A DNA stretch of 64,000 bases, taken from contig NZ_JAPJDC010000001.1 of assembly GCF_026241855.1 (NCBI RefSeq), forward strand, positions 62,001 through 126,000, given 5' to 3'. The notes below the pieces were generated by a model. The model was given only the letters and a program-made list of their open reading frames with translations. It was not told the origin of the DNA and searched no databases. The position numbers were made by a program, and so were the translations under genes. The DNA comes from Curtobacterium flaccumfaciens pv. betae. GTDB lineage: Bacteria > Actinomycetota > Actinomycetes > Actinomycetales > Microbacteriaceae. Shown piece by piece: positions 15,964-24,925 of this stretch. Numbering within the stretch: the first letter of the stretch is position 1; the number at the start of each line of letters is the position of its first letter.

Positions 15964-16554
15964 ATGCCCACGACCGACGTCGACCTCCGCGCACGCATCG
16001 TCGCCGGGGCGATCAGTGCCTACCGAGCCGGGGACTTCCACCGTGTCGGGCCCGACGAGGTCGCCGAGCACGCCGGGGTCACCGCCGACGAGTTCCATCG
16101 AGCGTACCCGACGTGGGAACTCCTGGTGGTCGCGGTCATGGACAAGTGGAACAACGGCAGCCGGCGCCAGCTCTGGCCGATCGCGGAGCGGGACGGCACG
16201 GTCGCCTACCTGCGAGCCCGGCTCGCCGCGGGCGTCGAGGACCCGGCCCTCGTGCGGCTCCGGGTCGCGGTGCTCAGCGCCGCCTCGAACCCCGACCACC
16301 CCGCCGCCGGGTGGTTCCGCGCGCAGTACACGCGGGCGTTCGAGGACGTCACCCTCGCCCTGGTCCGTGACGTCGTCGCCGGTCGGGAGTCCCGTGGCGC
16401 CTCGCCCCGGCACGCCGCCGAGCAGCTGATGGCCCTGTACGAGGGGCTCCAGCTGCAGTCCGTCATCCGCGACGACGGGGAGCCGCTCAGCGCCTTCGAC
16501 CGGGCGGTCGCCCGGATGCGCGTGGGCTGGGCGGCGGCACGCGTCGACGCCTGA
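15964..16554 (+). CDS. TetR family transcriptional regulator
   Basis: A 196-residue regulator with a somewhat divergent N-terminal HTH: RIVAGAISAYRAGDF, then GPDEVAEHAGVTADEFHRAY. The C-terminal domain contains LMALYEGLQLQS, the dimerisation helix usual in TetR proteins. It follows the esterase by 77 bases on the same strand and may regulate it, although no operator is clear. No Shine-Dalgarno sequence is visible before the ATG. Confidence 0.78.
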   Translation: MPTTDVDLRARIVAGAISAYRAGDFHRVGPDEVAEHAGVTADEFHRAYPTWELLVVAVMDKWNNGSRRQLWPIAERDGTVAYLRARLAAGVEDPALVRLRVAVLSAASNPDHPAAGWFRAQYTRAFEDVTLALVRDVVAGRESRGASPRHAAEQLMALYEGLQLQSVIRDDGEPLSAFDRAVARMRVGWAAARVDA

Positions 16555-17027
16555 TCCGGGTCGGGCGACCACGTCGGGTCCGGTCGGCACCATGCGGGCC
16601 CGGGGCCTCGAGCGGCGAGCGGTCACGACTCCCCGCGCGTGCAGCGTCGCGTGGTCGTGTTGCGGCGTCTGGCGGTGCCGCAAGCAACGGTTCGTGACCG
16701 CTCGGCGGGCAGCCATCGGGGTGTCCTGACCGCGCGTCGGCGTGGACGTCCCGGTGGCGCGCCGGACGGCCGGGAGGCCCGTGGCGGCGGCGACTCGTGC
16801 CTCCCGGCCCGCGGGGTGGTCGCGACACACCGCACGTGCTGCCTCGCGTGGTCACGTTTCGTCGTTCGCGGGCGGCGGGGCCGACGGTCTGTGACCGCTC
16901 GGCGTGCGGGACGCGGGGGGTCGTGACCGGTCGGCGGGCTGGTGGAGCGTCCGAGCCACCCCGGTCCACGGCTGGAGGCCCGGCGCGGCTGGCAGACGTC
17001 GGTGCACCCACCTGGCATGGTCGGCCC
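16555..17027. other. 473-base intergenic region with degenerate repeats
   Basis: No convincing gene. Two related stretches occur: about 16640-16712 and 16841-16908. Each begins with TCGCGTGGTC and ends near GTGACCGCTCGGCG, with GTGACCGGTCGGCGGGC again at about 16923. They look like decayed copies of a repeat. A hairpin of the GGAGGC family lies between them. Confidence 0.5.
16768..16809. terminator. Hairpin with GGCCGGGAGGC stem
   Basis: Perfect 11-bp stem GGCCGGGAGGC (16768-16778) / GCCTCCCGGCC (16799-16809) with a 20-base loop. It is a member of the dispersed hairpin family; it lies over 200 bases past the TetR stop, so a terminator role is less sure. Confidence 0.45.
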
Positions 17028-17468
17028 ATGGAGTACACGGACTACGACACCCGGCTCGCCGCCTACGGCGTGATCACGGACGGTGACCGCGTGCTCCTGG
17101 CGAAGCTGCGCCACCCCGATGCGGGCACGTGGACGCTGCCGGGCGGCGGGGTCGAGTTCGACGAGACCGTCGAACAGGCCGTCGTGCGCGAGATCCGCGA
17201 GGAGACCGGGTACGAGGCCCAGGCCGGTGCCCTGCTCGGGGTCCGGCACCACATCGTCCCCGCCGAACGCCGCATCCACGCCAACGGCCGGCCGATGAAG
17301 GCCGTGCAGGTGGTGTTCCGGGCGACCGTCACCGGGGGAGCCCTGCGGCACGAGCTCGACGGCTCGACCGACGAGTCACGGTGGATCCCCGTCGCCGAGC
17401 TCCCGCACCACCGCCACGGCCTGCTCGTGCCGATCGCCCTCGGCTGGGCGGGTGCCCTGTCCCGCTGA
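17028..17468 (+). CDS. NUDIX hydrolase
   Basis: A 146-residue Nudix protein. The 23-residue Nudix box begins GGGVEFDETVEQAVVREIRE and continues ETGY, with all catalytic Glu residues intact. Substrate is a nucleoside diphosphate linked to another moiety, not deducible from sequence. The LPGGGVEFDET form is common in ADP-ribose or 8-oxo-dGTP type enzymes. The ATG at 17028 gives MEYTDYDTRLAAYGVI; a longer frame exists but adds unconserved residues. It is convergent with the next gene, 5 bases apart. Confidence 0.88.
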   Translation: MEYTDYDTRLAAYGVITDGDRVLLAKLRHPDAGTWTLPGGGVEFDETVEQAVVREIREETGYEAQAGALLGVRHHIVPAERRIHANGRPMKAVQVVFRATVTGGALRHELDGSTDESRWIPVAELPHHRHGLLVPIALGWAGALSR

Positions 17469-17473
17469 TCGCA

Positions 17474-18190
17474 TCACCCGGCCGTCAGGACGGCGAACTG
17501 CGATGGGACGTCGGCGGGCACAGGAGGCTGGACACCCCACCCGAGGCTGCGGAGCGTCTGTGCTGTCTCAGCCGGGAACTGCCGCGTGGTCGCAGCAGCT
17601 TCTTCACGGCGCCAACGATTCCGGAACCCGTGCACGGCCTCCCGCCACGTCGGTAACGCGTCCACGCCGCACTCGACGATGACGAACTCGACCACGTCGG
17701 CGAGGCTCGGCCGGAAGTGCGGGCCGCCGAGCGGGAAGTGCAAGGACGACAACCTCGCCGCATCACGCTGCCCGGAACCGTGGTCGCGGGCTCTGGCCAG
17801 CAGCGAACTGAACGCGCCGCGCTCGGCGTGCAGGTGCCAGTGCGACTGCGGAGTGGCGGTCAACGCTTCCTGGAACTCGAAGCGGACGAGTGGCTGTCGT
17901 TCGTCGACCAGGAAGAGGGTGAACCGGCTCTCGTTCAGCTCGAGGACCTCGAGATGACTCTTCCATCGGTACCGCATCGACAGTGTGACATTGGCGGTGT
18001 GAACGCCGCCGATGTTCAGGCGGACCGGTGGAGTCGTTCCTGACGCAGCGGCAGGCTGCACGACGATCGTTCCATCGGGGACATCCAGCTCGTAGTCGAT
18101 CTGCACCCCGTGCCCGGGCAGGGAAGAGTCCAGGAGCTCTTGGGCGACGGCTGCGTGATGCTGGCCGGCTCCATCGGACACCTCAGTCAT
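17474..18190 (-). CDS. Hypothetical protein, second gene of an orphan two-gene module
   Basis: A 238-residue soluble protein that I do not recognise. Visible features are a beta-rich N-terminal half (MRYRWKSHLEVLELNESRF), HWHLHAERGAFSSLL, a central LHFPLGGPHFRPSLADVVEF and a basic helix FRNRWRREEAAA. There is no signal peptide or membrane span. Its ATG overlaps the stop of the 62-residue gene as ATGA, so the two are coupled. The codon choice appears less extreme in GC than that of neighbours, hinting at acquisition by transfer. A toxin-antitoxin or defence role is conceivable but not shown. Confidence 0.65.
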   Translation of the reverse strand: MTEVSDGAGQHHAAVAQELLDSSLPGHGVQIDYELDVPDGTIVVQPAAASGTTPPVRLNIGGVHTANVTLSMRYRWKSHLEVLELNESRFTLFLVDERQPLVRFEFQEALTATPQSHWHLHAERGAFSSLLARARDHGSGQRDAARLSSLHFPLGGPHFRPSLADVVEFVIVECGVDALPTWREAVHGFRNRWRREEAAATTRQFPAETAQTLRSLGWGVQPPVPADVPSQFAVLTAG

Positions 18191-18375
18191 CGCTCACCGA
18201 GCAGGAACGAGATGCTGTCCAGCCAGTCCTGTGCGAGGTACTCGTCGATGAACAGGTCGCGCCACTGCTCGGTCGGCGCGAACTCCCGCTCGTCCAGGTT
18301 CCACTCTGCGCGGACGCGTTCGCGCTCGGCGAGGAGCCCCTCGCGGGTCCAATGCCGTCCCAGCACCTTCGTCAT
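18187..18375 (-). CDS. Hypothetical 62-residue protein, first gene of the module
   Basis: A small charged protein beginning MTKVLGRHWTREGLLAERER and ending DSISFLLGER; mostly helical with a tryptophan- and acid-rich middle (EQWRDLFIDEYLAQDWLD). No family is recognised. The ribosome site lies inside the 3' arm of a hairpin just upstream, so translation could be switched. Size and order (small first, larger second, overlapping) resemble toxin-antitoxin operons, but nothing else supports that. Confidence 0.6.
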   Translation of the reverse strand: MTKVLGRHWTREGLLAERERVRAEWNLDEREFAPTEQWRDLFIDEYLAQDWLDSISFLLGER

Positions 18376-18379
18376 GGCC

Positions 18380-18401
18380 GTCCTCTCGTCGGTGAGAGGA
18401 C
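18380..18401 (-). promoter_or_regulatory. Hairpin that sequesters the ribosome binding site
   Basis: On the minus strand GTCCTCTC-N6-GAGAGGAC forms a perfect 8-bp stem, and its 3' arm contains the Shine-Dalgarno AGAGGA of the 62-residue gene. Folding would hide the site; a protein, ligand or temperature could open it. Confidence 0.55.
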
Positions 18402-18449
18402 GGTAGGACGATCAGCAGCGCCGACGCGAGCTTTCGGAATACAACATGT

Positions 18450-18818
18450 TCACTCTTCGATGACGCTGAGGACGTTGCCCGACGGGTCGGTGAACCAGGC
18501 GATGAGCGGGCCGCCCTTCCGGTTCACACCCCGGTCGTCGGTCATCCCCTCGTACTGCAGGAACACGACGCCCTTCGCGGTGAGCTCGTCGACCGCGGCG
18601 TCGATGTCCGGCACCGGGAAGTTCAGCACCGTGAAGGCCGCCGGTTCATGACCCGGGCCCTTCGGGTAGACGAGCACCTGGTGTCCGCCGCCGAGCTGCA
18701 GGAAGAGCATGCCGTGGTCCTCGGTGACCTCGACCCCCAGGACGTCCTCGTAGAACGCCTTCGCCTCGGGCACGTCGCGCACCGAGAACCCGCTGAACGC
18801 CTTCGTCGCATCGACCAT
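18450..18818 (-). CDS. VOC/glyoxalase superfamily protein
   Basis: A 122-residue vicinal-oxygen-chelate fold protein with two beta-alpha-beta-beta-beta halves: [20 protein letters not shown] at the start and [14 protein letters not shown] at the end, the latter containing the C-terminal metal-ligand Glu position. Members include glyoxalases, dioxygenases and antibiotic-binding proteins; the function here is not predictable. The ATG at 18818 begins MVDATKAF; a much longer frame upstream is a shadow of the divergent kinase gene. Confidence 0.85.
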   Translation of the reverse strand: MVDATKAFSGFSVRDVPEAKAFYEDVLGVEVTEDHGMLFLQLGGGHQVLVYPKGPGHEPAAFTVLNFPVPDIDAAVDELTAKGVVFLQYEGMTDDRGVNRKGGPLIAWFTDPSGNVLSVIEE

Positions 18819-18872
18819 GCGGCAAGTGAACCACCGCGGCCCGGCGTCGGTGCGCTCTGCGAGGATGAAGCC

Positions 18873-19514
18873 GTGAGCGACTCCGGCACGACCGTCGACC
18901 AGGCCGTCGAGCGCGCCGTCGAACTGGCCCTTTCGAGCCACCGCACCGTGCTCGGGATCGCTGGAGCACCGGGTGCCGGCAAGTCCACGCTCGCCCGTCG
19001 CATCGTCACCGCCGTCGACGACCGCCTGGGTGCGGGCACCGCGGTGCAGGTCCCGATGGACGGCTTCCACCTGCCGAACGCGGCGCTCGACGCCCTCGGC
19101 CGGCACGACCGCAAGGGTGCGGCGGACACCTTCGACGCCGACGGGTACGTCGCGCTCGTCCGCCGACTCGTCGCCGCCGACGAGGACGTGGTGTGGGCGC
19201 CGGACTTCGACCGTCGCGTGGACGAACCCGTCGCCGGCAGCATCGCGGTGCCCCGCGCAGCCCGACTCGTGGTGTCCGAGGGCAACTACCTGCTCGACGA
19301 CACGGCACCGTGGTCGGCGCTGCCGGCGCTCTTCACCGAGACCTGGTTCTGCGCCGTCGCCGACGACGTGCGGCTCGACCGCCTGGTCGGCCGGCACATG
19401 CGGCACGGCCGCGACCACGACGCCGCCCGCGCGTGGGCGGTGGAGGTGGACGGCGTGAACGCCGCGAGGGTCGCGCCCACGGTGATCCGGGCCTCCAGGA
19501 CGGTGTGGACGTGA
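18873..19514 (+). CDS. Nucleoside/sugar kinase family P-loop protein
   Basis: A 213-residue P-loop kinase related to uridine and pantothenate kinases (FrcK/YggC type). Walker A is GAPGAGKST (about residues 30-38), the [10 protein letters not shown] motif follows, and VVSEGNYLL is the Walker-B-like strand. It probably phosphorylates a small hydroxyl substrate with ATP; the family's substrate is not settled. The start is GTG at 18873. It is divergent from the VOC gene and 50 bases upstream of an NmrA-like reductase gene. Confidence 0.82.
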   Translation: MSDSGTTVDQAVERAVELALSSHRTVLGIAGAPGAGKSTLARRIVTAVDDRLGAGTAVQVPMDGFHLPNAALDALGRHDRKGAADTFDADGYVALVRRLVAADEDVVWAPDFDRRVDEPVAGSIAVPRAARLVVSEGNYLLDDTAPWSALPALFTETWFCAVADDVRLDRLVGRHMRHGRDHDAARAWAVEVDGVNAARVAPTVIRASRTVWT

Positions 19515-19532
19515 CCACCGACCACCACCACG

Positions 19533-19555
19533 CGACACGACACGACACGACACGA
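19533..19555. repeat. (CGACA)4 pentanucleotide microsatellite
   Basis: Four perfect CGACA units plus CGA lie immediately before the GAGGAG ribosome site of the reductase gene. Slippage would alter leader length rather than reading frame. Confidence 0.7.
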
Positions 19556-19564
19556 GGAGCGACC

Positions 19565-20398
19565 ATGACCATCGCCATCACCGGAGCGACCGGCAACATC
19601 GGGGGCGCCGTGAGCGCGGCACTCGCCGCGGACGCCGTGCCGTTCCGGATGCTCGTGCGCGACGCCTCGCGTGCGCCGGAGCTTCCGGGCACCGAGGTCG
19701 CCGTCGCGACCTTCGCCGACGCCGACGCGAGTCGAGCGGCGCTGCAGGGCGTCGAGGTGCTGCTCATGGTCTCGGCGGCCGAGGCCCAGGACCGCCTCGA
19801 CCAGCACCGGGCGTTCGTCGCGGCGGCGGCCGACGCGGGCGTGCGGCACGTCGTCTACACGTCGTTCCTCGGCGCGGCTCCCGACGCGACCTTCACGCTC
19901 GGACGCGACCACTGGGCGACGGAGCAGGCGATCCGCGAGAGCGGGATGGCGTTCACGTTCCTGCGCGACAGCTTCTACCTGGACTTCGTCGAGGACCTGG
20001 TCGGCGAGGACGGCGTGATCCGCGGCCCGGCCGGCGACGGTGCCATGGCCGCGGTGGCCCGTGCCGACGTCGCCCGCGTCGCGACCGCGGTGCTGCACGA
20101 CCCGGACGCCCACCGCGACCAGACGTACGAGCTCACCGGCCCCGAGGCGATCACCCTCGCCCAGGCGGCGACGATCGTGTCCGAGGTCCGCGGCCGCACG
20201 GTCAGCTACCACCCGGAGACCCTCGACGAGGCGTACGCATCACGTGCGCGGTGGAACCCGGAGCCGTGGCAGGCCGACGCCTGGGTGAGCACCTACACGG
20301 CCATCGCCGAGGGGGCGCTCGCGCACGTGTCCGGCGACGTCGAACGCATCACCGGCCGTCAGCCGATGTCCCTGCGCGAGGTGCTCGCCGCGGGCTGA
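19565..20398 (+). CDS. NmrA-like NAD(P)-binding oxidoreductase (SDR family)
   Basis: A 277-residue Rossmann-fold protein opening [16 protein letters not shown], with [10 protein letters not shown] and an [20 protein letters not shown] segment like quinone reductase QorB-type proteins. It is a paralogue of the reductase at 169-1011 (shared ADAGV-RH/RV-VYTS pattern). Substrate is unknown. GAGGAG lies upstream of the ATG, and a CGACA microsatellite lies just before it. It may be cotranscribed with the kinase upstream. Confidence 0.87.
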   Translation: MTIAITGATGNIGGAVSAALAADAVPFRMLVRDASRAPELPGTEVAVATFADADASRAALQGVEVLLMVSAAEAQDRLDQHRAFVAAAADAGVRHVVYTSFLGAAPDATFTLGRDHWATEQAIRESGMAFTFLRDSFYLDFVEDLVGEDGVIRGPAGDGAMAAVARADVARVATAVLHDPDAHRDQTYELTGPEAITLAQAATIVSEVRGRTVSYHPETLDEAYASRARWNPEPWQADAWVSTYTAIAEGALAHVSGDVERITGRQPMSLREVLAAG

Positions 20399-20432
20399 CC
20401 CGCGCGCGCGGTGCCCGTGCCGACGTCCTCGG

Positions 20433-21713
20433 TCAGGACACCCGTCGCGCGGCGAACGTCCCGACGACGCCGAGGGTGAGCACCGCGACGAGCACGACGA
20501 GCAGCGGTGCCGTCCAGGTCCCCGTCGCACCGTGCAGGGCACCGGCGACGAGCGGCCCGGCTGAGCCGAGCAGGTACCCGCCGCCCTGCACGAACGCGGA
20601 CATCCGGCGGGCGTCGGCGTCGCTCGAGACGATCCGCACGATCACGATGAAGATCACGGTGATGCCGCCACCCTGGGCCGCGCCGCCGAGCACCGACCAC
20701 AGCAACCAGAGCTGCGGGGCGAACAGCAGCCCGAGTGGCATCGCCAGCCACAGCGTGCCGACCAGGGCGATGATCGCCGCCGGACGCCACCGGGTCGCGA
20801 GCAGCGGGACACCGAGCGCCCCGACGACGGCCAGGATCTGGAACACCGACGAGCTCGCGCCCGACGACGCCTTCGAGAAGCCGATCTCGTCGTGCAGCAG
20901 CGTCGGGATCCACGCGGTGAGGGCGTAGTACGAGAACGCCTGACCGCCGAAGGCGAGCGTCAGGCCCCAGGTGATGAGCCGTCGTGCCGGTCGGATGGGC
21001 TCGGCGGCGGCGACCCGTGCGGCCTCGGCGGCGCGGGCGGTCCGGATCGCCCCGGTGTCGAGCACCTGGTCGATGGGGCCGGTGACGGGCAGCGGTTCGT
21101 CCCGTTCGGACGGCAGCGGGCGTCGCCAGGCGGCCCGAGCACCGACCGCGTAGGTCCAGGCAGCGGCGGCGATGAGTGCGAAGACCGCCCAGATCGCGAT
21201 CGCGACCGGCCAGCCCCACAGGGCGGCCAGGGGAGCGGTGCCGAGCGACGTGATCATCGACCCGACGTTGAGCGCCGACGTGTACACGCCGGTGACCAGG
21301 CCGACTCGTTCCGGTGAGGTGTCCCGCCGGATGACCACCGGGATCACCACGTTGCCGATCGTGATGCCGATGCCGATGACCGCGGTGCCGACCAGCAGCG
21401 CCGCCGACGAGGGCAGCGAGCGCACGACGGTGCCCGCGAGCACGATGACGAGCGACAGCGAGACCGCGCGCTCGGGGTCGGCCTTCGCGATGACCCAGCT
21501 GGCGAACGGCGTCGCGAGGGCGAAGCACAGCACCGGGATCGTCGTCAGCAGCCCGGCGATCGTCGCGGTCAGGCCGAGGTCGGCGCGGACGTCGCTGATG
21601 ACCGGGGCGGTCGCGACGATCGGACCGCGGAAGTTCAGTGCGATCAGGACGATGGCGGCCGGCAGCAGCCAGACGGCACCGCGGAGCCCCCGCCGGACGA
21701 CGTCGCCGCTCAT
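20433..21713 (-). CDS. CynX/NimT-family MFS transporter
   Basis: A 426-residue MFS protein with about 12 helices. The first helix contains LIALNFRGPIVATAPVISD, the signature of the cyanate/nitroimidazole (CynX/NimT) group, and a long cytoplasmic loop rich in Ala/Arg lies between helices 6 and 7. Substrate is unknown; several family members export or import small organic anions. The ATG at 21713 overlaps the HAD phosphatase stop as ATGA, so the genes are coupled. Confidence 0.87.
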   Translation of the reverse strand: MSGDVVRRGLRGAVWLLPAAIVLIALNFRGPIVATAPVISDVRADLGLTATIAGLLTTIPVLCFALATPFASWVIAKADPERAVSLSLVIVLAGTVVRSLPSSAALLVGTAVIGIGITIGNVVIPVVIRRDTSPERVGLVTGVYTSALNVGSMITSLGTAPLAALWGWPVAIAIWAVFALIAAAAWTYAVGARAAWRRPLPSERDEPLPVTGPIDQVLDTGAIRTARAAEAARVAAAEPIRPARRLITWGLTLAFGGQAFSYYALTAWIPTLLHDEIGFSKASSGASSSVFQILAVVGALGVPLLATRWRPAAIIALVGTLWLAMPLGLLFAPQLWLLWSVLGGAAQGGGITVIFIVIVRIVSSDADARRMSAFVQGGGYLLGSAGPLVAGALHGATGTWTAPLLVVLVAVLTLGVVGTFAARRVS

Positions 21714-22384
21714 GCGGACGGCGTCGTGGACGGCAGCAGGATCGGCAGCAGGTCGAGCGGGGTGGCGGCGCGGGCGATGGTGCCCTCGGCCTCGTCGGGG
21801 GAGCCGTAGCCCCACTCGGCGAAGACGACCGGGACGCCGTGCACGGTCGCGCCCTCGACGTCGTGCTTCCGGTCGCCGATCAGCACCGGGCGGCTGATGT
21901 CGAAGCCGTGGGCCTCGAGTCGTCGCAGTGCCTCTTCGACGACGTCGGCCTTGCTCGACCGCACCTCGTCGTCGCTCGCACCCGTGATGATGTCGATGTC
22001 CCCGGTGAGCCCGTAGTGCTCGAGGATGTAGGTCGCCGGGGTCTCCGGCTTGCTCGTCGCCGTCGAGATCGGCAGCCCCGCCTGGTGCAGGGTGCGCAGC
22101 ACGACGTCGATGTCCGGGAACATCTCGGAGTCGAGCGCCCCGTGCGAGAAGTAGTGCTCGCGGTAGACGGCGAGGGTGCGGTCGGCGAGCTCCTCGTCCA
22201 TGCCCATCGCGACCCGGAACGTGTCCATGATCGGCGGGCCCACGAACGACATCAGGGTGTCGTGGTCCGGCACCGGGACGCCGACGGTGCGGAAGGTGTG
22301 CGTCAGGCTCTCGAGGATGCCCGGCGCGGAGTCGCTGATGGTGCCGTCGAGGTCGAACAGGATGGCGGAGAACGGGCTGGTCAT
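21710..22384 (-). CDS. HAD-superfamily phosphatase (Gph-like)
   Basis: A 224-residue haloacid-dehalogenase-fold hydrolase. Motif I is LFDLDGTISDS (nucleophile Asp), motif II ATSKP, motif III with the Lys in SSKADVV, and motif IV GDRKHDVEGA. The cap domain resembles phosphoglycolate phosphatases and pyrophosphatase PpaX. The physiological substrate is not certain. AGGAC precedes the ATG. It is the first gene of a pair with the CynX-type transporter. Confidence 0.87.
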   Translation of the reverse strand: MTSPFSAILFDLDGTISDSAPGILESLTHTFRTVGVPVPDHDTLMSFVGPPIMDTFRVAMGMDEELADRTLAVYREHYFSHGALDSEMFPDIDVVLRTLHQAGLPISTATSKPETPATYILEHYGLTGDIDIITGASDDEVRSSKADVVEEALRRLEAHGFDISRPVLIGDRKHDVEGATVHGVPVVFAEWGYGSPDEAEGTIARAATPLDLLPILLPSTTPSA

Positions 22385-22485
22385 GTCCTGTCCACCCTAG
22401 CCGGGCCGTGGCGGCGACCATCCGGGATCCGTCGGCGGCGGGGCGGGGGTGTGCCGTGCCTCCAGGCCGGACGGTCCGACGCGGA

Positions 22486-23181
22486 TCAGAACAGGCGGGT
22501 GTGGCCGCCCTCGATGCCGCGCATCGCGTCGTAGTCGAGCACGAGGACGCGGATACCGCGGTCCTCGGCGAGGGTTCGTGCCTGCGGTGCCACCGTCTGC
22601 GCCGCCAGCACGCCCTGCACCGGACGCAGGTGCGGGTCTCGGTTCATGAGCTCGAGGTACCGGGTGAGCTGCTCGACCGCGTCGATGTTGGCGTTGCGCT
22701 TCATCTCGACCGCGACGCTCGCCCCTGCGTCGTCGCGGGCCAGGATGTCGACCGGCCCGATCGCCGTCATGTACTCGCGGCGGACCAGGGTGTGGCCGTC
22801 ACCGAGGAGCTCGATCTGCTCGGCCAGGAGCTGCTGCAGGTGCGCCTCGACCCCGTCCTTCACCAGGCCCGGGTCGACGCCCAGGTCGTGGGTCTCGTCG
22901 GACACGACCTCGTACAGGGAGACGATGAGCTTGTCCTGCGTCTTCTTCTGGGTGACCGTCCACACCTGCGTGATGCCGGCGCTCGACTGCTCGTCGTCCG
23001 GCTCGGTGATCTCGATCGAGCAGGGCGGGCTCATCCAGTTCAGCGGCTTGTAGCTGCCGCCGTCGGAGTGCACGAGCAGGGAGCCGTCCGCCTTGAGCAT
23101 GAGCAGGCGGGTCGCGAGCGGCAGGTGGGCTGAGAGCCGGCCCGCGTAGTCGACGGAGCACCGGGCGATGACGAGACGCAC
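22486..23181 (-). CDS. nucS: Mismatch-specific endonuclease NucS (EndoMS)
   Basis: A 231-residue nuclease that replaces MutS/MutL mismatch repair in most actinobacteria by cutting both strands at mismatches. The N-terminal domain begins [20 protein letters not shown]; the catalytic PD-(D/E)xK region is [12 protein letters not shown] and [12 protein letters not shown]. The C-terminus GGHTRLF is a beta-clamp-binding motif. The start is GTG; TTAGGC lies 7 bases upstream with no ribosome site, suggesting a leaderless mRNA. Confidence 0.95.
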   Translation of the reverse strand: MRLVIARCSVDYAGRLSAHLPLATRLLMLKADGSLLVHSDGGSYKPLNWMSPPCSIEITEPDDEQSSAGITQVWTVTQKKTQDKLIVSLYEVVSDETHDLGVDPGLVKDGVEAHLQQLLAEQIELLGDGHTLVRREYMTAIGPVDILARDDAGASVAVEMKRNANIDAVEQLTRYLELMNRDPHLRPVQGVLAAQTVAPQARTLAEDRGIRVLVLDYDAMRGIEGGHTRLF

Positions 23182-23356
23182 CCCGGAAGCCTAACCGGCG
23201 TGGTGTCGTCGGCCGGACGAGGCGCGCGGCCCGTGCAGCGTGCACGGATTCACATGCCTGTAACGACGTTCTGCACATGTACCGCAAACCGAAGCCGTCC
23301 TACCGTGGCTGACACCCCGATCGGCCCACGCCGACACCCCTCCCCGAGGAGCCACG

Positions 23357-24745
23357 ATGGCCAGCGAGACCGCAGTGTCAGCACCACGAACCCCCCGTTC
23401 CGAGTCGGTCGCCGTCGACGACTACTCGCTCAGCCGAGTCCCGATGTCCGCGCGCTACGGCTGGTTCCAGGTCGCCGTGCAGCGCTTCGGGCAGATCTCG
23501 GCCCTGTCCCAGTTCTTGCTCGGTGCGACGCTCGGCTTCGGCATGAGCTTCTGGGACGCCTTCTGGGCGATCACCCTGGGCGCCGTGATCCTGGAGATCG
23601 TCTCGGTGCTCGTCGGCGTCATCGGCGTCAAGGAGGGCCTGAACACCTCGGTCATCGCCCGCTGGACGGGCTTCGGCAAGGCCGGCTCGGCGCTGGTCGG
23701 GCTGGCGATCGGGCTGAGCCTGATCGGCTGGTTCGGCATCCAGTCGGGTGTCTCGGCGGCCGGCCTCGTCTCGATCCTGCCGATCCTGCCCGCCTGGGCG
23801 TGGTCGCTCGTGTTCGGGCTGCTCGTCACCGCGATCGTCCTGCGCGGGTTCCACTCGATGCAGTGGCTGGCGAACGTGACCGTGCCGCTGTTCCTGGTGC
23901 TCGTCGGCTGGGCGGTCATCGTCGAGCTGAGCCGGCACTCGATCGCCGAGCTCGCGGCGCGTGCCCCGGCCGGTCCGGAGCTGAGCTTCGTGGCCGGGAC
24001 CACCCTGGTGGCCGGCGGGTTCATCGTCGGTGCGGTGATCACGCCGGACATGACCCGCTTCAACCGGTCGGTCGGCGACGTCGTGAAGCAGACGCTGCTC
24101 GGCGTGACGCTCGGCGAGTACGTCATCGGCCTGGCCGGTGTCCTGCTCGCCCACGCCGTCGGCTCCGCGGACATCACCCGCGTGATCACGTCGAGCGTCG
24201 GCTGGGTCGGCATCCTCGTGATCCTGCTCGGCACGTTCAAGATCAACGACTGGAACATCTACAGCTCGAGCCTCGGCGTCACGAACTTCATCGACGCGGT
24301 GTTCGGCAAGCAGGTGAACCGCGGGCTCGTGACGCTCGTGATGGGCGTCGTCGGCTCGGTGCTCGCCGCGGTCGGGTTCCTCGGGGCCCTGACACCGTTC
24401 CTGTCCGTGCTCGGGGTCGTCTTCCCGCCCATCGCCGGGATCATGGTGGCGGAGTACTTCGTCGTGAAGCGCTGGCGCCGCGAGCTGAGCGACGCCGAGA
24501 ACGTCCCGGCGACCTCGCCCACCTGGGTGCCTGCCACCCTGGTCATCTGGGCGATCGCCTCGCTCATCGGGTACTTCGTCGCCGTCGGCATCCCGTCCAT
24601 CAACTCCGTGGTCATCGCCTTCGTGCTCTACGTGGTCGCCGGCAAGGTCGGGCTGATCCGCGGCGTCGGTGTCAGTCGGACCGAGGCCGCGCCGGCTGCC
24701 ACCGAGGCCCCGGTCGCCAAAGCACCGGCCACCCCAGCCGCCTGA
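23357..24745 (+). CDS. NCS1-family permease, cytosine permease-like
   Basis: A 462-residue transporter with about 12 helices. YSLSRVPMSARYGWFQVAVQ at the N-terminus and FIVGAVITPDMTRFNRS in the middle match the CodB branch of nucleobase:cation symporter-1 proteins, which take up cytosine, allantoin or hydantoins. The C-terminal tail is Ala/Pro-rich. It precedes a hydantoinase-A-like gene, three DUF917 genes and a PucR regulator, so uptake of a hydantoin- or pyrimidine-type compound is likely. Confidence 0.9.
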   Translation: MASETAVSAPRTPRSESVAVDDYSLSRVPMSARYGWFQVAVQRFGQISALSQFLLGATLGFGMSFWDAFWAITLGAVILEIVSVLVGVIGVKEGLNTSVIARWTGFGKAGSALVGLAIGLSLIGWFGIQSGVSAAGLVSILPILPAWAWSLVFGLLVTAIVLRGFHSMQWLANVTVPLFLVLVGWAVIVELSRHSIAELAARAPAGPELSFVAGTTLVAGGFIVGAVITPDMTRFNRSVGDVVKQTLLGVTLGEYVIGLAGVLLAHAVGSADITRVITSSVGWVGILVILLGTFKINDWNIYSSSLGVTNFIDAVFGKQVNRGLVTLVMGVVGSVLAAVGFLGALTPFLSVLGVVFPPIAGIMVAEYFVVKRWRRELSDAENVPATSPTWVPATLVIWAIASLIGYFVAVGIPSINSVVIAFVLYVVAGKVGLIRGVGVSRTEAAPAATEAPVAKAPATPAA

Positions 24746-24812
24746 CCCGGGCGCTCCCCGAACGGCCGGTCGCGTCGCCGCACCCCTGATCCGCGCGACG
24801 GCGCGGCCGGTC

Positions 24813-24912
24813 CCCACGAACAAGCACCACCCCACGAACAAGCACCTCCCCACGCCCGCACCACCGCACCCCGCACCCGCACCACCGCACCCGCACCCGC
24901 ACCCGCACCACC
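24813..24912. repeat. C-rich tandem repeat tract between permease and hydantoinase genes
   Basis: Two copies of CCCACGAACAAGCACCAC-type units (24813-24830 and 24831-24848, last bases differing) pass into a run of CCGCACC/CACCACCG units to 24912. The plus strand has almost no G outside CG pairs; the minus strand therefore has GGGTGC runs that could form a G-quadruplex. It ends 13 bases before the next ATG. Confidence 0.7.
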
Positions 24913-24925
24913 GAAGGGAACCCCC

